Shown here: positions 33,442 to 42,315 of the stretch, piece by piece
How positions within the stretch are numbered: position 1 is the stretch's first letter
Layout of the letters: each line of letters starts with the position of its first letter
Assembly (NCBI RefSeq): GCF_050281185.1
Contig: NZ_JBNNWS010000017.1
Coordinates: 62,001 to 126,000, forward strand
Origin: Heyndrickxia sp050281185
GTDB taxonomy: Bacteria; Bacillota; Bacilli; Bacillales; Bacillaceae_C
DNA: 64,000 nucleotides
Direction: 5' to 3'
Made by a program: the position numbers and the translations under genes
The notes under the pieces: model-generated
Databases searched by the model: none
Told to the model about the DNA's origin: nothing
Seen by the model: only the letters and a program-made list of their open reading frames with translations

Positions 33442-33475
33442 AAAAAAAGGAACATCACTATTTTTAGGATGTTCC
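33442..33475 (-). terminator. terminator of rpoY-rnjA
   Basis: On the minus strand, GGAACATC and GATGTTCC form an 8-bp stem with an 11-nt loop followed by seven T. Confidence 0.85.
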
Positions 33476-33498
33476 TTTCTTATTTATTTTATTAAAAA

Positions 33499-35166
33499 TT
33501 AAACTTCCATAATGATCGGCATGATCATTGGTCGACGTTTAGTTTTTTCATAAAGGAATGGTGCTAAAGTATCTGTAATCTCATTTTTGATTTCTGTCCA
33601 TTGTGTTGTTTTTCTTTCCATCACTTTGTTTAAGTGCTTAGAAATGAGATTTTGTGCTTCGTTAATTAGATCTCCTGATTCACGCATATAAACAAACCCT
33701 CTTGAGATAATATCCGGACCAGAAGCAATCTTAAAGTCATTCATGTTAATAGATACAACGACAACAACAAGACCTTCCTCAGATAATATTCGTCGATCTC
33801 GGAGAACGATGTTACCGATATCACCGATTCCATTTCCGTCAATATAGACAGATCCTGAAGGGATTTTACCTGCTACTTGTGCAGAATCACTACTTAAAGC
33901 GAGAACCTCACCATTGTCCATAATGAAGCAGTTTTCTTCAGGAACACCGCAATCAACTGCGAGCTGCGAATGCATTTTTTGCATACGATATTCACCATGA
34001 ATAGGCATAAAGAATTTAGGTTTAATTAATCTAAGCATTAATTTTTGTTCTTGCTGTCCGCCATGACCAGAAGTATGAATATCATTAAGAGGACCATGTA
34101 TAACATCAGCACCAGCACGACAAAGTAAGTTAATCGTACGATTTACACTTATTGTATTCCCTGGGATTGGTGAAGAAGAAAAGACTACAGTATCACCAGG
34201 TTGAATTTGAATTTGTCGATGAGTTCCATTTGCTATTCTTGAAAGTGCTGCCATTGGTTCACCTTGGCTACCAGTACACAAAATAGTAACTTTATTAGCA
34301 GGCAAACGATTAATAGCTTGAGCATCGATAAATGTATCTTTTGGACATTGAATATAGCCGAGATCATGTCCAATATTAATTGCTGCTTCCATACTGCGTC
34401 CGAATACAGCAATCTTCCTGCCATTCATTACAGCAGCTTCTGCCACTTGTTGCAGGCGATGAATATTAGAAGCAAAAGTTGCAAAGATAATTCGTCCATC
34501 GACCTTACGGAAAACATCCTGAATACTTTCTCCTACACGACGTTCAGACATAGTAAAATGCGGTACCTCACTATTCGTACTATCCGAGAGCAGACAAAGG
34601 ACGCCTTCCTTACCGATTTCAGCCATTTTAGTTAAATTGGCAGGTTCTCCAACAGGGGTAAAATCAAATTTAAAATCTCCTGTATGAACAATATTGCCTT
34701 GTGGAGTCTTTACTACAATTCCATAAGAATCTGGGATACTATGTGTTGTACGGAAAAATGTAACTGATGTCTTTCTAAATTTTATTACATCATCTTCTTG
34801 AATTTCATGGAAAGTGGTTTTTCTTAAAAGTCCATGCTCTTCTAACTTATTTTTAATAAGACCTAGTGCTAATTTTCCTCCATAAATCGGAATATTAACT
34901 TGTCTCAATAAATAAGGAATTCCACCAATATGGTCTTCATGTCCATGTGTAATAAATAAACCTTTGATTTTTTCCTCATTTTTGACTAAATAAGTGTAAT
35001 CTGGAATGACATAATCAATACCTAATAGCTCGTCTTCTGGAAACTTAATTCCAGCATCAATTAAAATAATTTCATCTTGGAACTGAACTGCATATGTGTT
35101 TTTTCCGATTTCCCCTAAACCGCCAAGGGCAAATACGGCTGTTTGATCATTTTTAACAAATTTCAT
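33499..35166 (-). CDS. rnjA: ribonuclease J1
   Basis: A 555-residue metallo-beta-lactamase/beta-CASP ribonuclease. The metal-binding motif HGHEDHIGG lies at about residues 74-82, further ligands in HTGDFKFD and the beta-CASP block, then SGHGGQ and a C-terminal dimerisation domain. It has 5'-to-3' exonuclease and endonuclease activity and is central to RNA decay in Bacillus. It lies five bases after rpoY in the same transcription unit. In B. subtilis its activity is linked to GapA and SR1P; an SR1P gene lies nearby. Confidence 0.97.
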   Translation of the reverse strand: MKFVKNDQTAVFALGGLGEIGKNTYAVQFQDEIILIDAGIKFPEDELLGIDYVIPDYTYLVKNEEKIKGLFITHGHEDHIGGIPYLLRQVNIPIYGGKLALGLIKNKLEEHGLLRKTTFHEIQEDDVIKFRKTSVTFFRTTHSIPDSYGIVVKTPQGNIVHTGDFKFDFTPVGEPANLTKMAEIGKEGVLCLLSDSTNSEVPHFTMSERRVGESIQDVFRKVDGRIIFATFASNIHRLQQVAEAAVMNGRKIAVFGRSMEAAINIGHDLGYIQCPKDTFIDAQAINRLPANKVTILCTGSQGEPMAALSRIANGTHRQIQIQPGDTVVFSSSPIPGNTISVNRTINLLCRAGADVIHGPLNDIHTSGHGGQQEQKLMLRLIKPKFFMPIHGEYRMQKMHSQLAVDCGVPEENCFIMDNGEVLALSSDSAQVAGKIPSGSVYIDGNGIGDIGNIVLRDRRILSEEGLVVVVVSINMNDFKIASGPDIISRGFVYMRESGDLINEAQNLISKHLNKVMERKTTQWTEIKNEITDTLAPFLYEKTKRRPMIMPIIMEV

Positions 35167-35171
35167 ATAGA

Positions 35172-35384
35172 TTATCTAGTCTCCGATAGTTCAAAATTTT
35201 TATGGTTCTTTTCATAATCTAAATAAGAACCTTCTAAAAGCTGTACGAATTCAACATTAATTTGACGGTTTTTTAACATTTGACGTACTTCTCTTTCTGA
35301 ATCTGCTTCTACATAGATAGTTTTTGTGTTTTCACGTACTGGTACTTCATTCTTTTTTTCTTGAAAATAAACTTTATAAATCAT
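35172..35384 (-). CDS. rpoY: RNA polymerase epsilon subunit
   Basis: A 70-residue protein with the RpoY/DUF1447 pattern: MIYKVYFQE at the start, a REVRQML helix and FVQLLEGSYLDYEK near the end. It is the small Gram-positive RNA polymerase subunit formerly called YkzG. AAGGAGAG lies just upstream of the ATG. It is transcribed with rnjA, as in B. subtilis. Confidence 0.93.
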   Translation of the reverse strand: MIYKVYFQEKKNEVPVRENTKTIYVEADSEREVRQMLKNRQINVEFVQLLEGSYLDYEKNHKNFELSETR

Positions 35385-35466
35385 TTTTCTCTCTCCTTAC
35401 TCCGTTATCAAATGTAACTTTTTCTATTATATAAAAAGTTAACAAGTTTTTCATGTTTTTTCATTA

Positions 35467-35583
35467 GGCTCTTTTCGTAAACTTTGTTTTTTAAAAATTA
35501 AGTAAAAATCGGTATTATGATTTTTACGAATCTAATATATCTTCCAGTTTAAATGAAAGACTTATTGGATGGAGAAAAGAGCG
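35467..35583. repeat. ISL3-like-ended non-autonomous element related to family C
   Basis: The left end GGCTCTTTTCGTAAACTTTG matches the family C left end, and the right end GAAAAGAGC matches its right end. The interior is A/T-rich and different. It lies in the 700-bp gap upstream of rpoY. No clean target duplication is visible. Confidence 0.5.
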
Positions 35584-35717
35584 CGTTTTCTAATTATTCT
35601 AAGCTGAAAACCTTTTCCGAAAAGCAACAATATCTGTGATAATAGCCTTTCATTATAACTTTGAATACTAGGTATTAAATGAACTTTTTCTTAAGCATTG
35701 CCGCAAAATATAGAATA

Positions 35718-35736
35718 ATCCCTCCATTAGAGGGAT
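35718..35736 (-). terminator. hairpin downstream of the candidate 24-residue peptide gene
   Basis: ATCCCTC and GAGGGAT (written on the plus strand) pair with a 5-nt loop. On the minus strand it is followed by a T/A-rich tract. It starts six bases after the small frame's stop. Confidence 0.5.
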
Positions 35737-35742
35737 AGAAAT

Positions 35743-35817
35743 TTAGGCAACTAACTTTTTTTGTCTTAATAAATCTTTCCACTGTTTGACTAATTTCTTT
35801 CTTAGTCTTTTTAACAC
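35743..35817 (-). CDS. candidate 24-residue cationic amphipathic peptide
   Basis: GTG at 35817, with GGGAGTGA six bases upstream, opens a frame of 24 residues beginning MLKRLRKKLVKQWK and ending KKLVA. Eleven Lys/Arg and regularly spaced Leu/Val/Trp predict a basic amphipathic helix. A plausible promoter on the minus strand has -35 TTTACT (35866-35861) and -10 TAAAAT (35844-35839) with 16 bases between. A hairpin follows the stop. It stands alone upstream of rpoY. It could be a regulatory or membrane-active peptide, or a chance frame; no family was recognised. Confidence 0.4.
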   Translation of the reverse strand: MLKRLRKKLVKQWKDLLRQKKLVA

Positions 35818-35876
35818 GGAAGATCACTCCCTACCTCTATTTTAATGTTATTTTTCGGAAAGTAAAGGCGACCAAG

Positions 35877-35892
35877 ATATTATTAATAATAT
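35877..35892. promoter_or_regulatory. 16-bp perfect A/T palindrome
   Basis: ATATTATT is followed directly by AATAATAT. It lies upstream of the candidate peptide promoter and about 190 bases upstream of ykrA. Pure A/T content makes chance possible. No gene is seen in 35893-36084. Confidence 0.3.
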
Positions 35893-36084
35893 TATATGTA
35901 AAATGTACAAGTTTTTTTCTTGGTTTTTAATGGAAGTATATTAAAATCACAAGGGTAGATTAGATACTTTGATTCTATTTTAATTTTAATTAATACATAA
36001 TTAAATATACATATGATAAAATGACCAATAGTGTTTTAAAATTTTGGGTATGTTACTAGTTAATCATATGTTAGGAGAATATTA

Positions 36085-36855
36085 ATGAAAAAAATTGTGT
36101 TTTTTGATATAGATGGAACATTATTGGATCATGATAAAAAACTTCCTATAACAACGAAAAAAGCAATATATACATTAAAAGAGAATGGAGTATTTGTTGC
36201 TATTGCGACAGGTCGTGCGCCATTTATGTTTAAAGATTTAAGAGAAGAATTAGATATAGATTCTTTTGTTAGTTTTAATGGACAGTATGTTGTTTTTGAA
36301 AATAATGTGATTTATAAAAATCCTTTAGATCATGCAGAATTACAAAATATAAATGATTATTCTGCTACATATAATCATCCACTTGTATTCTTAAATGAGA
36401 AAAACATGACTTCTAATATAGAAAATCATCCATTTATTGTGGATAGTATCTCTAGCTTGAAATTATCACCTCCTGCATTTGATCCTGATTTTTATAAAGA
36501 TAGAGAAATCTATCAAGCACTGTTATTCTGTAAGGAACATGAAGAAAATCTTTATTTGGACAAGTTTCGAAAGTTTCATTTTATTCGATGGCATGATTTA
36601 TCGATGGATGTGCTGCCTCGAGGAGGTTCAAAAGCTGAGGGAATTAAGAAGATGATTGAAAGGATTGGATTTAAGATTGAAGATGTATACGCATTTGGAG
36701 ATGGGCTAAATGACGTAGAAATGTTAGATGCAGTTGGAACTGGAATAGCAATGGGAAATGCAAGCGATTTTGTTAAAAAACATGCTGATTATATTACTTC
36801 TGACGTTTCGGAGGAAGGGATATTTAATGGTTTAAAGCATTTTAATCTATTATAA
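36085..36855 (+). CDS. ykrA: Cof-type HAD phosphatase YkrA
   Basis: A 256-residue HAD-superfamily hydrolase with a C2-type cap: motif I FFDIDGTLL with the nucleophile Asp, motif II in IATGR, a conserved Lys region (GSKAEGIKKM), and motif IV AFGDGLNDVEML. Such enzymes dephosphorylate sugar phosphates or cofactors. Length and neighbours match B. subtilis ykrA. TTAGGAGAA precedes the ATG. It is convergent with def. Confidence 0.88.
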   Translation: MKKIVFFDIDGTLLDHDKKLPITTKKAIYTLKENGVFVAIATGRAPFMFKDLREELDIDSFVSFNGQYVVFENNVIYKNPLDHAELQNINDYSATYNHPLVFLNEKNMTSNIENHPFIVDSISSLKLSPPAFDPDFYKDREIYQALLFCKEHEENLYLDKFRKFHFIRWHDLSMDVLPRGGSKAEGIKKMIERIGFKIEDVYAFGDGLNDVEMLDAVGTGIAMGNASDFVKKHADYITSDVSEEGIFNGLKHFNLL

Positions 36856-36857
36856 AA

Positions 36858-36890
36858 GAAAAACAGCCGAACATTTAAGTTCGGCTGTTT
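36858..36890. terminator. bidirectional terminator between ykrA and def
   Basis: A perfect 12-bp stem AAACAGCCGAAC / GTTCGGCTGTTT with a 6-nt loop. Confidence 0.85.
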
Positions 36891-37443
36891 ACCTTTCTAT
36901 TGGTGTTGCGTTTTCTATCGTTTTAAATGGATTGGTTTCATCAATATAATCATAAAACATTTTTCCGTTTAAGTGGTCAATTTCATGTTGAAATACAATT
37001 GCTGGAAGCCCTTTAAGACGTAATTTTATTTCCTTTCCATCTATATTATATGCTTTGACAGTAATTCTAGCATATCTAGGGACATATCCAGGAATAGCTT
37101 GATCAACAGAAAGGCATCCTTCCCCTGCTGTTAAATATGATTTTTCTACTGAATGACTAATAATTTTTGGATTAAAAAGCATATGGCTATATAGTTTATC
37201 ATTTTCATCTTTAACATAGACAGCAATCATGCGTTTCGAAACATTAATCTGTGGAGCAGCTAAACCAATGCCAGGGCGTAAGCCAAATTCTTCTGCAATT
37301 TTTGGATCCTGACTATTTGTTATAAATTCATGAAGACTTTCTAAAATTTTTTGATCTTCTTGAGAAGGAGGTAGCTGGACTTCTTCGGCAATTTTCCGCA
37401 AAGTTGGATGCCCATCTCTTATAATATCCTTCATCGTAATCAT
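36889..37443 (-). CDS. def: peptide deformylase
   Basis: A 184-residue type 2 deformylase with all three metal-site motifs: GIGLAAPQ, EGCLS and QHEIDHLNG. It removes the formyl group from nascent N-terminal Met. The start at 37443 has GGAGG eight bases upstream; 23 further codons are open but include the ribosome site. It equals B. subtilis ykrB (defB) in length and position. Metal and catalytic residues are intact. Confidence 0.95.
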   Translation of the reverse strand: MITMKDIIRDGHPTLRKIAEEVQLPPSQEDQKILESLHEFITNSQDPKIAEEFGLRPGIGLAAPQINVSKRMIAVYVKDENDKLYSHMLFNPKIISHSVEKSYLTAGEGCLSVDQAIPGYVPRYARITVKAYNIDGKEIKLRLKGLPAIVFQHEIDHLNGKMFYDYIDETNPFKTIENATPIER

Positions 37444-37723
37444 AAATGTTTCCTCCTGCTTAATTAATTTTCTATTGAATAGAATACCAAAACAAATAAG
37501 AAAAGTTAACAATAAATAATTTCGATCGGTGGTAAGTGAATAGTCATATGTTAGTTAGGAATCGAATAATTATTAGAAAACGCGTTTTATCCTTTTACGA
37601 GAAGAACATGTAAATCTTATTTTAGTGGACAAGCATATGTTGATCATTAAATCTTATCATTGTATTGTTAAAATTCGTAACAATCGATATAGTTTAAATA
37701 TTGCAACATAAGGGGGAAGAAAT

Positions 37724-38368
37724 GTGGCCAGAGTTAAGAGTGTGATCATATGTATATTTTTAATACTCATACTGGCAGGGTGCCAAACAACACCTGAAGA
37801 AAAAATCTATCATATTTTAGAACAAACTGTGGCAAAGGAAAAGGAATTTGATGAACAACAAAAACCGTTAATGGATTTGGAAGCTAGTGAGAAAGAATTA
37901 TTTGACAAAATCATTGATCTTGGAATGAAAGAAATGGATAAAGTAACTGAATTATCTAATTCGGCATTAAAAAATCTGGAACAGCGAAGAGAAAAAATGA
38001 TGATTGAACAAGATTCGATCTTGTCCTCGAAAAAGGAATTTTCAAAGATAGAGGATACGATTAAAGAAATAAAAACAGAAAAAATAAAAATCGAAGCTGA
38101 ACAACTCTATCAATTAATGGAGAAACGCTATGATACACACGATCGTTTATATAAAGCATACATCAGAGGCATTGATGAGAACGTAAAGCTTTATCAATTG
38201 TTAAAAAAGGATGAACTTCCAATAGAGGATTTAGAGAATCAAATTGATGTAACTAATAAAGCATATTCAGAAGTGTTAAAAATGAATAAACTTTTTAATG
38301 AATGTACAAAAGAATTTAACGATAGTAAATTAAAATTTTATAAAGATGCCAATATAAAAATTGATTAG
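37724..38368 (+). CDS. ykyA: YkyA-family cell-wall-binding lipoprotein
   Basis: A 214-residue lipoprotein: N-terminal hydrophobic stretch (about 6-17) ending in lipobox LAGC, with Cys at about residue 19. The remainder is helical and highly charged, typical of YkyA. The GTG start follows GGGGGAAG. It is predicted to be anchored to the outer face of the membrane. It lies between def and pdhA as in B. subtilis. Function is not established. Confidence 0.85.
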   Translation: MARVKSVIICIFLILILAGCQTTPEEKIYHILEQTVAKEKEFDEQQKPLMDLEASEKELFDKIIDLGMKEMDKVTELSNSALKNLEQRREKMMIEQDSILSSKKEFSKIEDTIKEIKTEKIKIEAEQLYQLMEKRYDTHDRLYKAYIRGIDENVKLYQLLKKDELPIEDLENQIDVTNKAYSEVLKMNKLFNECTKEFNDSKLKFYKDANIKID

Positions 38369-38392
38369 CCGAAATTTTTCGGCTAATTTTTT
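38365..38392 (+). terminator. terminator after ykyA
   Basis: A 10-bp stem TTAGCCGAAA / TTTCGGCTAA with a two-base loop in the paired form, followed by six T. It overlaps the stop codon. Confidence 0.85.
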
Positions 38393-38534
38393 AATTTCTC
38401 CCCTATAAATGTTGTTATCTGTATAAGTAAAAATAGTACAGATTAAAAATATAATTAGTACAGTGTGATAAAATGAGTGAAAATCCTGTATAAAATTATT
38501 GTAGAAAAGCAATGAAATGTTTGGAACTAAATAA

Positions 38535-38563
38535 TTGACGGGCAGATTATATTAATGTACTCT
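38535..38563 (+). promoter_or_regulatory. candidate pdhA promoter
   Basis: TTGACG (38535-38540) and TACTCT (38558-38563) are 17 bases apart. The -10 is weak. Transcription from here would give a leader of about 235 bases. Confidence 0.35.
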
Positions 38564-38621
38564 AATATTGTAATTATATATAATTGTATTAATTAGTTGA
38601 TAAATTTAATTAATACAGTTT

Positions 38622-38664
38622 TACCGGAGCCTTAAAAAATTTGTTTTTTTATTGCTCCACGGTA
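38622..38664 (+). other. hairpin in the pdhA leader
   Basis: TACCGGAGC and GCTCCACGGTA pair with one bulged base around a 23-nt A/T loop. A smaller stem, CACGGATTTTTCGTG, follows at about 38704-38718. No T-run follows the large stem, so a structured leader is more likely than a terminator. I see no gene in 38393-38803. Confidence 0.4.
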
Positions 38665-38803
38665 ATTTTGTAAAAGGTTAATCATAAAAGACATTGGATA
38701 TACACGGATTTTTCGTGGTACGCCTTTTTATTTTTGGGTAACCTATATCTGTATGTAATCAAAATTATTAATTTTTTTTATAAGAAAGGATTGGTGACTT
38801 TTT

Positions 38804-39916
38804 ATGGCTTCTACAAAGAAGGCACAATTCGACGTGAAGAAAACGCTCGAAAATATTGAAGAGCAATTCGAAATGTTCCAGATTTTAAATGAAGAAGGCG
38901 AAGTCGTTAATAAATCTGCGGTTCCAAATCTTTCAGACGAGGAACTTCAAGAATTAATGCGTCGAATGGTTTATTCACGAATTTTAGATCAACGTTCAAT
39001 TTCTTTAAATCGTCAAGGGCGTTTAGGATTTGTTGCACCGACTGCAGGACAAGAGGCTTCTCAAATTGCATCTCATTTTGCTTTAGAGCAAGAGGACTAT
39101 ATTCTTCCTGGATATCGTGATGTTCCACAAATTGTTTGGCATGGACTACCTCTACACCAAGCATTTTTATGGTCTCGCGGACATGTTGAAGGTATGAAAA
39201 TTCCAGAAGGTGTTAATATTTTACCACCACAAATTATCATAGGTGCTCAATACGTTCAAACAGCAGGTGTTGCACTGGGCTTAAAGAAACGTGGTAAAAA
39301 AGCAGTTGCAATTACATACACAGGTGATGGTGGTTCTTCACAAGGTGATTTCTATGAAGGTATTAACTTTGCTGGAGCGTATAAAGCACCTGCCGTTTTT
39401 GTCGTTCAAAATAATCAATTTGCGATTTCTACACCACGCGAAAAACAAACTGCTGCTAAAACGATTGCACAAAAAGCAGTTGCAGCTGGAATTCCTGGAC
39501 AACTTGTTGATGGAATGGACCCGTTAGCAGTATATGTATCAGTTCGTGAAGCACGTGAGCGTGCAATTAATGGTGAGGGACCTTCATTGATTGAAACATT
39601 ATGTTACCGTTATGGCCCACATACAATGTCTGGTGATGATCCTACGAAATATCGTACTTCTGATTTAGATAATGAGTGGGAAAGAAAAGATCCATTAATT
39701 CGTTTCCGTAAGTATTTAGAAAATAAAGGATTATGGAATGAAGAAAAAGAGACACAAGTAATTGAACAAGCAAAAGAAGATATTAAAGTAGCTATTAAAA
39801 AAGCAGACGACACTCCAAAACAAAAAGTGACTGACTTAATATCCGTTATGTTTGAAGAAATGCCTCATCATTTAAATGAACAAAACGAAATTTATAAAGC
39901 AAAGGAGTCGAAGTAA
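38804..39916 (+). CDS. pdhA: pyruvate dehydrogenase E1 alpha
   Basis: A 370-residue thiamine-diphosphate-dependent dehydrogenase subunit. The ThDP motif is GDGGSSQGDFYEGINFA...VVQNNQFAIS, with the phosphorylation-loop-like region RYGPHTMSGDDPTKYR. With PdhB it decarboxylates pyruvate and reductively acetylates the lipoyl group of PdhC. AAGAAAGGA precedes the ATG. It is first of the pdhABCD cluster, and pdhB starts three bases after its stop. Confidence 0.97.
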   Translation: MASTKKAQFDVKKTLENIEEQFEMFQILNEEGEVVNKSAVPNLSDEELQELMRRMVYSRILDQRSISLNRQGRLGFVAPTAGQEASQIASHFALEQEDYILPGYRDVPQIVWHGLPLHQAFLWSRGHVEGMKIPEGVNILPPQIIIGAQYVQTAGVALGLKKRGKKAVAITYTGDGGSSQGDFYEGINFAGAYKAPAVFVVQNNQFAISTPREKQTAAKTIAQKAVAAGIPGQLVDGMDPLAVYVSVREARERAINGEGPSLIETLCYRYGPHTMSGDDPTKYRTSDLDNEWERKDPLIRFRKYLENKGLWNEEKETQVIEQAKEDIKVAIKKADDTPKQKVTDLISVMFEEMPHHLNEQNEIYKAKESK

Positions 39917-39919
39917 GCC

Positions 39920-40897
39920 ATGGCTCAAATGACAATGATTCAAGCAATCACCGACGCATTACGTACTGAATTACGTAATGATGAAAATGTTTTAGTTTTC
40001 GGTGAAGACGTTGGTGTTAATGGCGGTGTATTCCGTGCCACTGAAGGTCTTCAAAAAGAATTTGGGGAAGATCGTGTATTCGATACTCCATTAGCAGAAT
40101 CTGGGATTGGTGGTCTTGCAATCGGTTTGACTTTAGAAGGGTACCGTCCAGTACCAGAGATTCAATTCTTTGGTTTCTTATTTGAAGTAATGGACTCTGT
40201 AAGCGGACAAATGGCACGCTGGCGTTATCGTACCGGTGGAAGTCTAAATGCTCCAATAACTATTCGTTCTCCATTTGGTGGAGGGGTACATACACCAGAG
40301 CTTCATGCAGATAGTTTAGAAGGCCTTGTGGCACAACAGCCGGGTTTAAAAGTGGTTATTCCATCTACACCATATGATGCAAAAGGATTGTTAATTTCTT
40401 CTATTCGAGACAATGATCCAGTCATCTTCTTGGAGCATATGAAATTATATCGTTCATTCCGTCAAGAAGTACCTGAAGAGGAATATACAATTCCACTAGG
40501 AAAAGCGGATGTAAAACGTGAGGGTAAGGATATTTCTATTATTACTTATGGAGCTATGGTTCATGAATCATTAAAAGCTGCTGAAGAACTAGAAAAAGAA
40601 GGTTATTCTGCAGAAGTAGTTGACTTACGTACTGTTAGCCCATTAGATATAGATACAATTATTGCTTCTGTAGAGAAAACTAATCGTGCAATTGTCGTGC
40701 AAGAAGCGCAAAAGCAAGCAGGGATTGCGGCTAATGTTATTGCTGAAATTAACGAAAGAGCAATTTTAAGCTTAGAAGCACCTGTTTTACGAGTGACTGC
40801 AGCAGATACTGTATATCCTTTCTCACAAGCAGAATCTGTATGGTTGCCTAACTACAAAGATGTAATTGAAACAGCTAAAAAAGTTCTTACATTTTAA
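39920..40897 (+). CDS. pdhB: pyruvate dehydrogenase E1 beta
   Basis: A 325-residue transketolase-like subunit: pyrimidine-binding domain with FGEDVGVNGGVFRATEGL, then a C-terminal transketolase domain (IITYGAMVHESLKAAEEL and VVDLRTVSPLD). It pairs with E1 alpha to form the active site. AAAGGAG at the end of pdhA gives the ribosome site. A 115-base gap with a hairpin separates it from pdhC. Confidence 0.97.
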   Translation: MAQMTMIQAITDALRTELRNDENVLVFGEDVGVNGGVFRATEGLQKEFGEDRVFDTPLAESGIGGLAIGLTLEGYRPVPEIQFFGFLFEVMDSVSGQMARWRYRTGGSLNAPITIRSPFGGGVHTPELHADSLEGLVAQQPGLKVVIPSTPYDAKGLLISSIRDNDPVIFLEHMKLYRSFRQEVPEEEYTIPLGKADVKREGKDISIITYGAMVHESLKAAEELEKEGYSAEVVDLRTVSPLDIDTIIASVEKTNRAIVVQEAQKQAGIAANVIAEINERAILSLEAPVLRVTAADTVYPFSQAESVWLPNYKDVIETAKKVLTF

Positions 40898-40948
40898 TAT
40901 ATGTTAATAATGATAGATTTTTATGTATTGCTCTGTATTTTGAAAGAT

Positions 40949-40985
40949 AAGGCAGTTTCGTTTTATAAACTGCCTTGTCTCTATT
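40949..40985 (+). terminator. hairpin between pdhB and pdhC
   Basis: A perfect 10-bp stem AAGGCAGTTT / AAACTGCCTT with an 8-nt loop, then a mixed T-rich tract. It is likely a partial terminator or processing site that sets E1 against E2/E3 levels. Confidence 0.55.
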
Positions 40986-41012
40986 AGATTTAAAATAGGA
41001 GGGTGAACAACC

Positions 41013-42311
41013 TTGTCATTCGAATTTAGACTACCAGATATCGGTGAAGGAATTCATGAGGGTGAAATCGTAAAATGGTTTGTTAAACCTGGCGATAAAG
41101 TAGGAGAAGACGATGTACTATGTGAAGTACAGAACGATAAAGCAGTAGTTGAAATTCCTTCTCCAGTAGCAGGTACTGTTGAAGCAATTTTAGTTGAAGA
41201 AGGTACGGTTGCCATTGTTGGTGATGTATTGATTAAATTTGATGCACCCGGTTATGAAGGACTACAATTTAAAGGAGATCATGGTCCTAGTCAACCGGAA
41301 CAAAAAGCAGAAGAAAAAGAGCAAGAAGTACAGTCTGAAGTTAAAGAAAACGCTCCAGCAGCAAATGAAGCTGACTTAAATAAACGCGTGATTGCGATGC
41401 CATCTGTAAGAAAGTATGCACGAGAAAAAGGCGTGGATATTCGTTTGGTACAAGGTACTGGAAACAATGGTCGTGTACAAAAATCGGATATTGATGCATA
41501 TGCAAATGGCGGAGCTGCCGTACAAGCAGAAGCTCAACCACAAGCTGCATCTGTAGCAGAAGAAACAGTAGTAACTAGCCAAGCACAAACTGTTATTCCG
41601 GAAGGCGAATTCCCTGAGACACGTGAAAAAATGAGTGGAATCCGTAAAGCAATTGCTAAAGCTATGGTTCATTCAAAACAAACAGCACCACATGTTACCC
41701 TTATGGATGAAATAGATGTAACAAAACTTGTTGCACATCGTAAGAAATTTAAAGAAGTGGCTGCTGAAAAAGGCATAAAGCTTACGTTCTTGCCATATGT
41801 AGTGAAATCTTTAGTTAGTGCATTACGTGAATTCCCAACTTTGAATACATCTATTGACGATGCAGCAGGAGAAATCGTTCATAAACATTATTACAACATC
41901 GGTATTGCAGCGGACACTGAAAAAGGCTTGTTAGTTCCTGTTGTTAAAAATGCTGATCGTAAATCTGTATTTTCTGTTTCTCAAGAAATTAATGAATTAG
42001 CCTGTAAAGCACGTGATGGTAAATTAGCTCCAAATGAAATGAAGGGTGCATCTTGCACAATTACAAATATTGGTTCTGCGGGTGGACAATGGTTTACTCC
42101 AGTAATTAATCATCCTGAAGTAGCGATTTTAGGTATCGGTAGAATTTCTGAAAAACCTGTAGTAAAAAATGGTGAAATTGTAGCCGCACCTGTGTTAGCA
42201 TTATCATTGAGCTTTGATCATCGTATTATCGATGGAGCTACCGCTCAATATGCGCTAAACCACATTAAGCGACTATTGAACGATCCTGAATTATTATTAA
42301 TGGAGGCGTAA
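41013..42311 (+). CDS. pdhC: pyruvate dehydrogenase E2, dihydrolipoyl acetyltransferase
   Basis: A 432-residue E2 with a TTG start after AGGAGGGTGA. There is one lipoyl domain (about 1-80) with lipoylated Lys 43 in QNDKAVVE, an acidic/Ala-rich linker, and a peripheral subunit-binding domain (about 128-165, MPSVRKYAREKGVD). A second Ala-rich linker leads to the acyltransferase core with catalytic SFDHRIIDG near residue 400. It forms the core of the complex. It is followed four bases later by pdhD. Confidence 0.97.
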   Translation: MSFEFRLPDIGEGIHEGEIVKWFVKPGDKVGEDDVLCEVQNDKAVVEIPSPVAGTVEAILVEEGTVAIVGDVLIKFDAPGYEGLQFKGDHGPSQPEQKAEEKEQEVQSEVKENAPAANEADLNKRVIAMPSVRKYAREKGVDIRLVQGTGNNGRVQKSDIDAYANGGAAVQAEAQPQAASVAEETVVTSQAQTVIPEGEFPETREKMSGIRKAIAKAMVHSKQTAPHVTLMDEIDVTKLVAHRKKFKEVAAEKGIKLTFLPYVVKSLVSALREFPTLNTSIDDAAGEIVHKHYYNIGIAADTEKGLLVPVVKNADRKSVFSVSQEINELACKARDGKLAPNEMKGASCTITNIGSAGGQWFTPVINHPEVAILGIGRISEKPVVKNGEIVAAPVLALSLSFDHRIIDGATAQYALNHIKRLLNDPELLLMEA

Positions 42312-42315
42312 TAAA

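Noticed and set aside
34264..34635. 123-codon plus-strand frame within rnjA
   Set aside because: It lies fully antisense to the well-supported rnjA gene and has no ribosome site or recognisable protein features.
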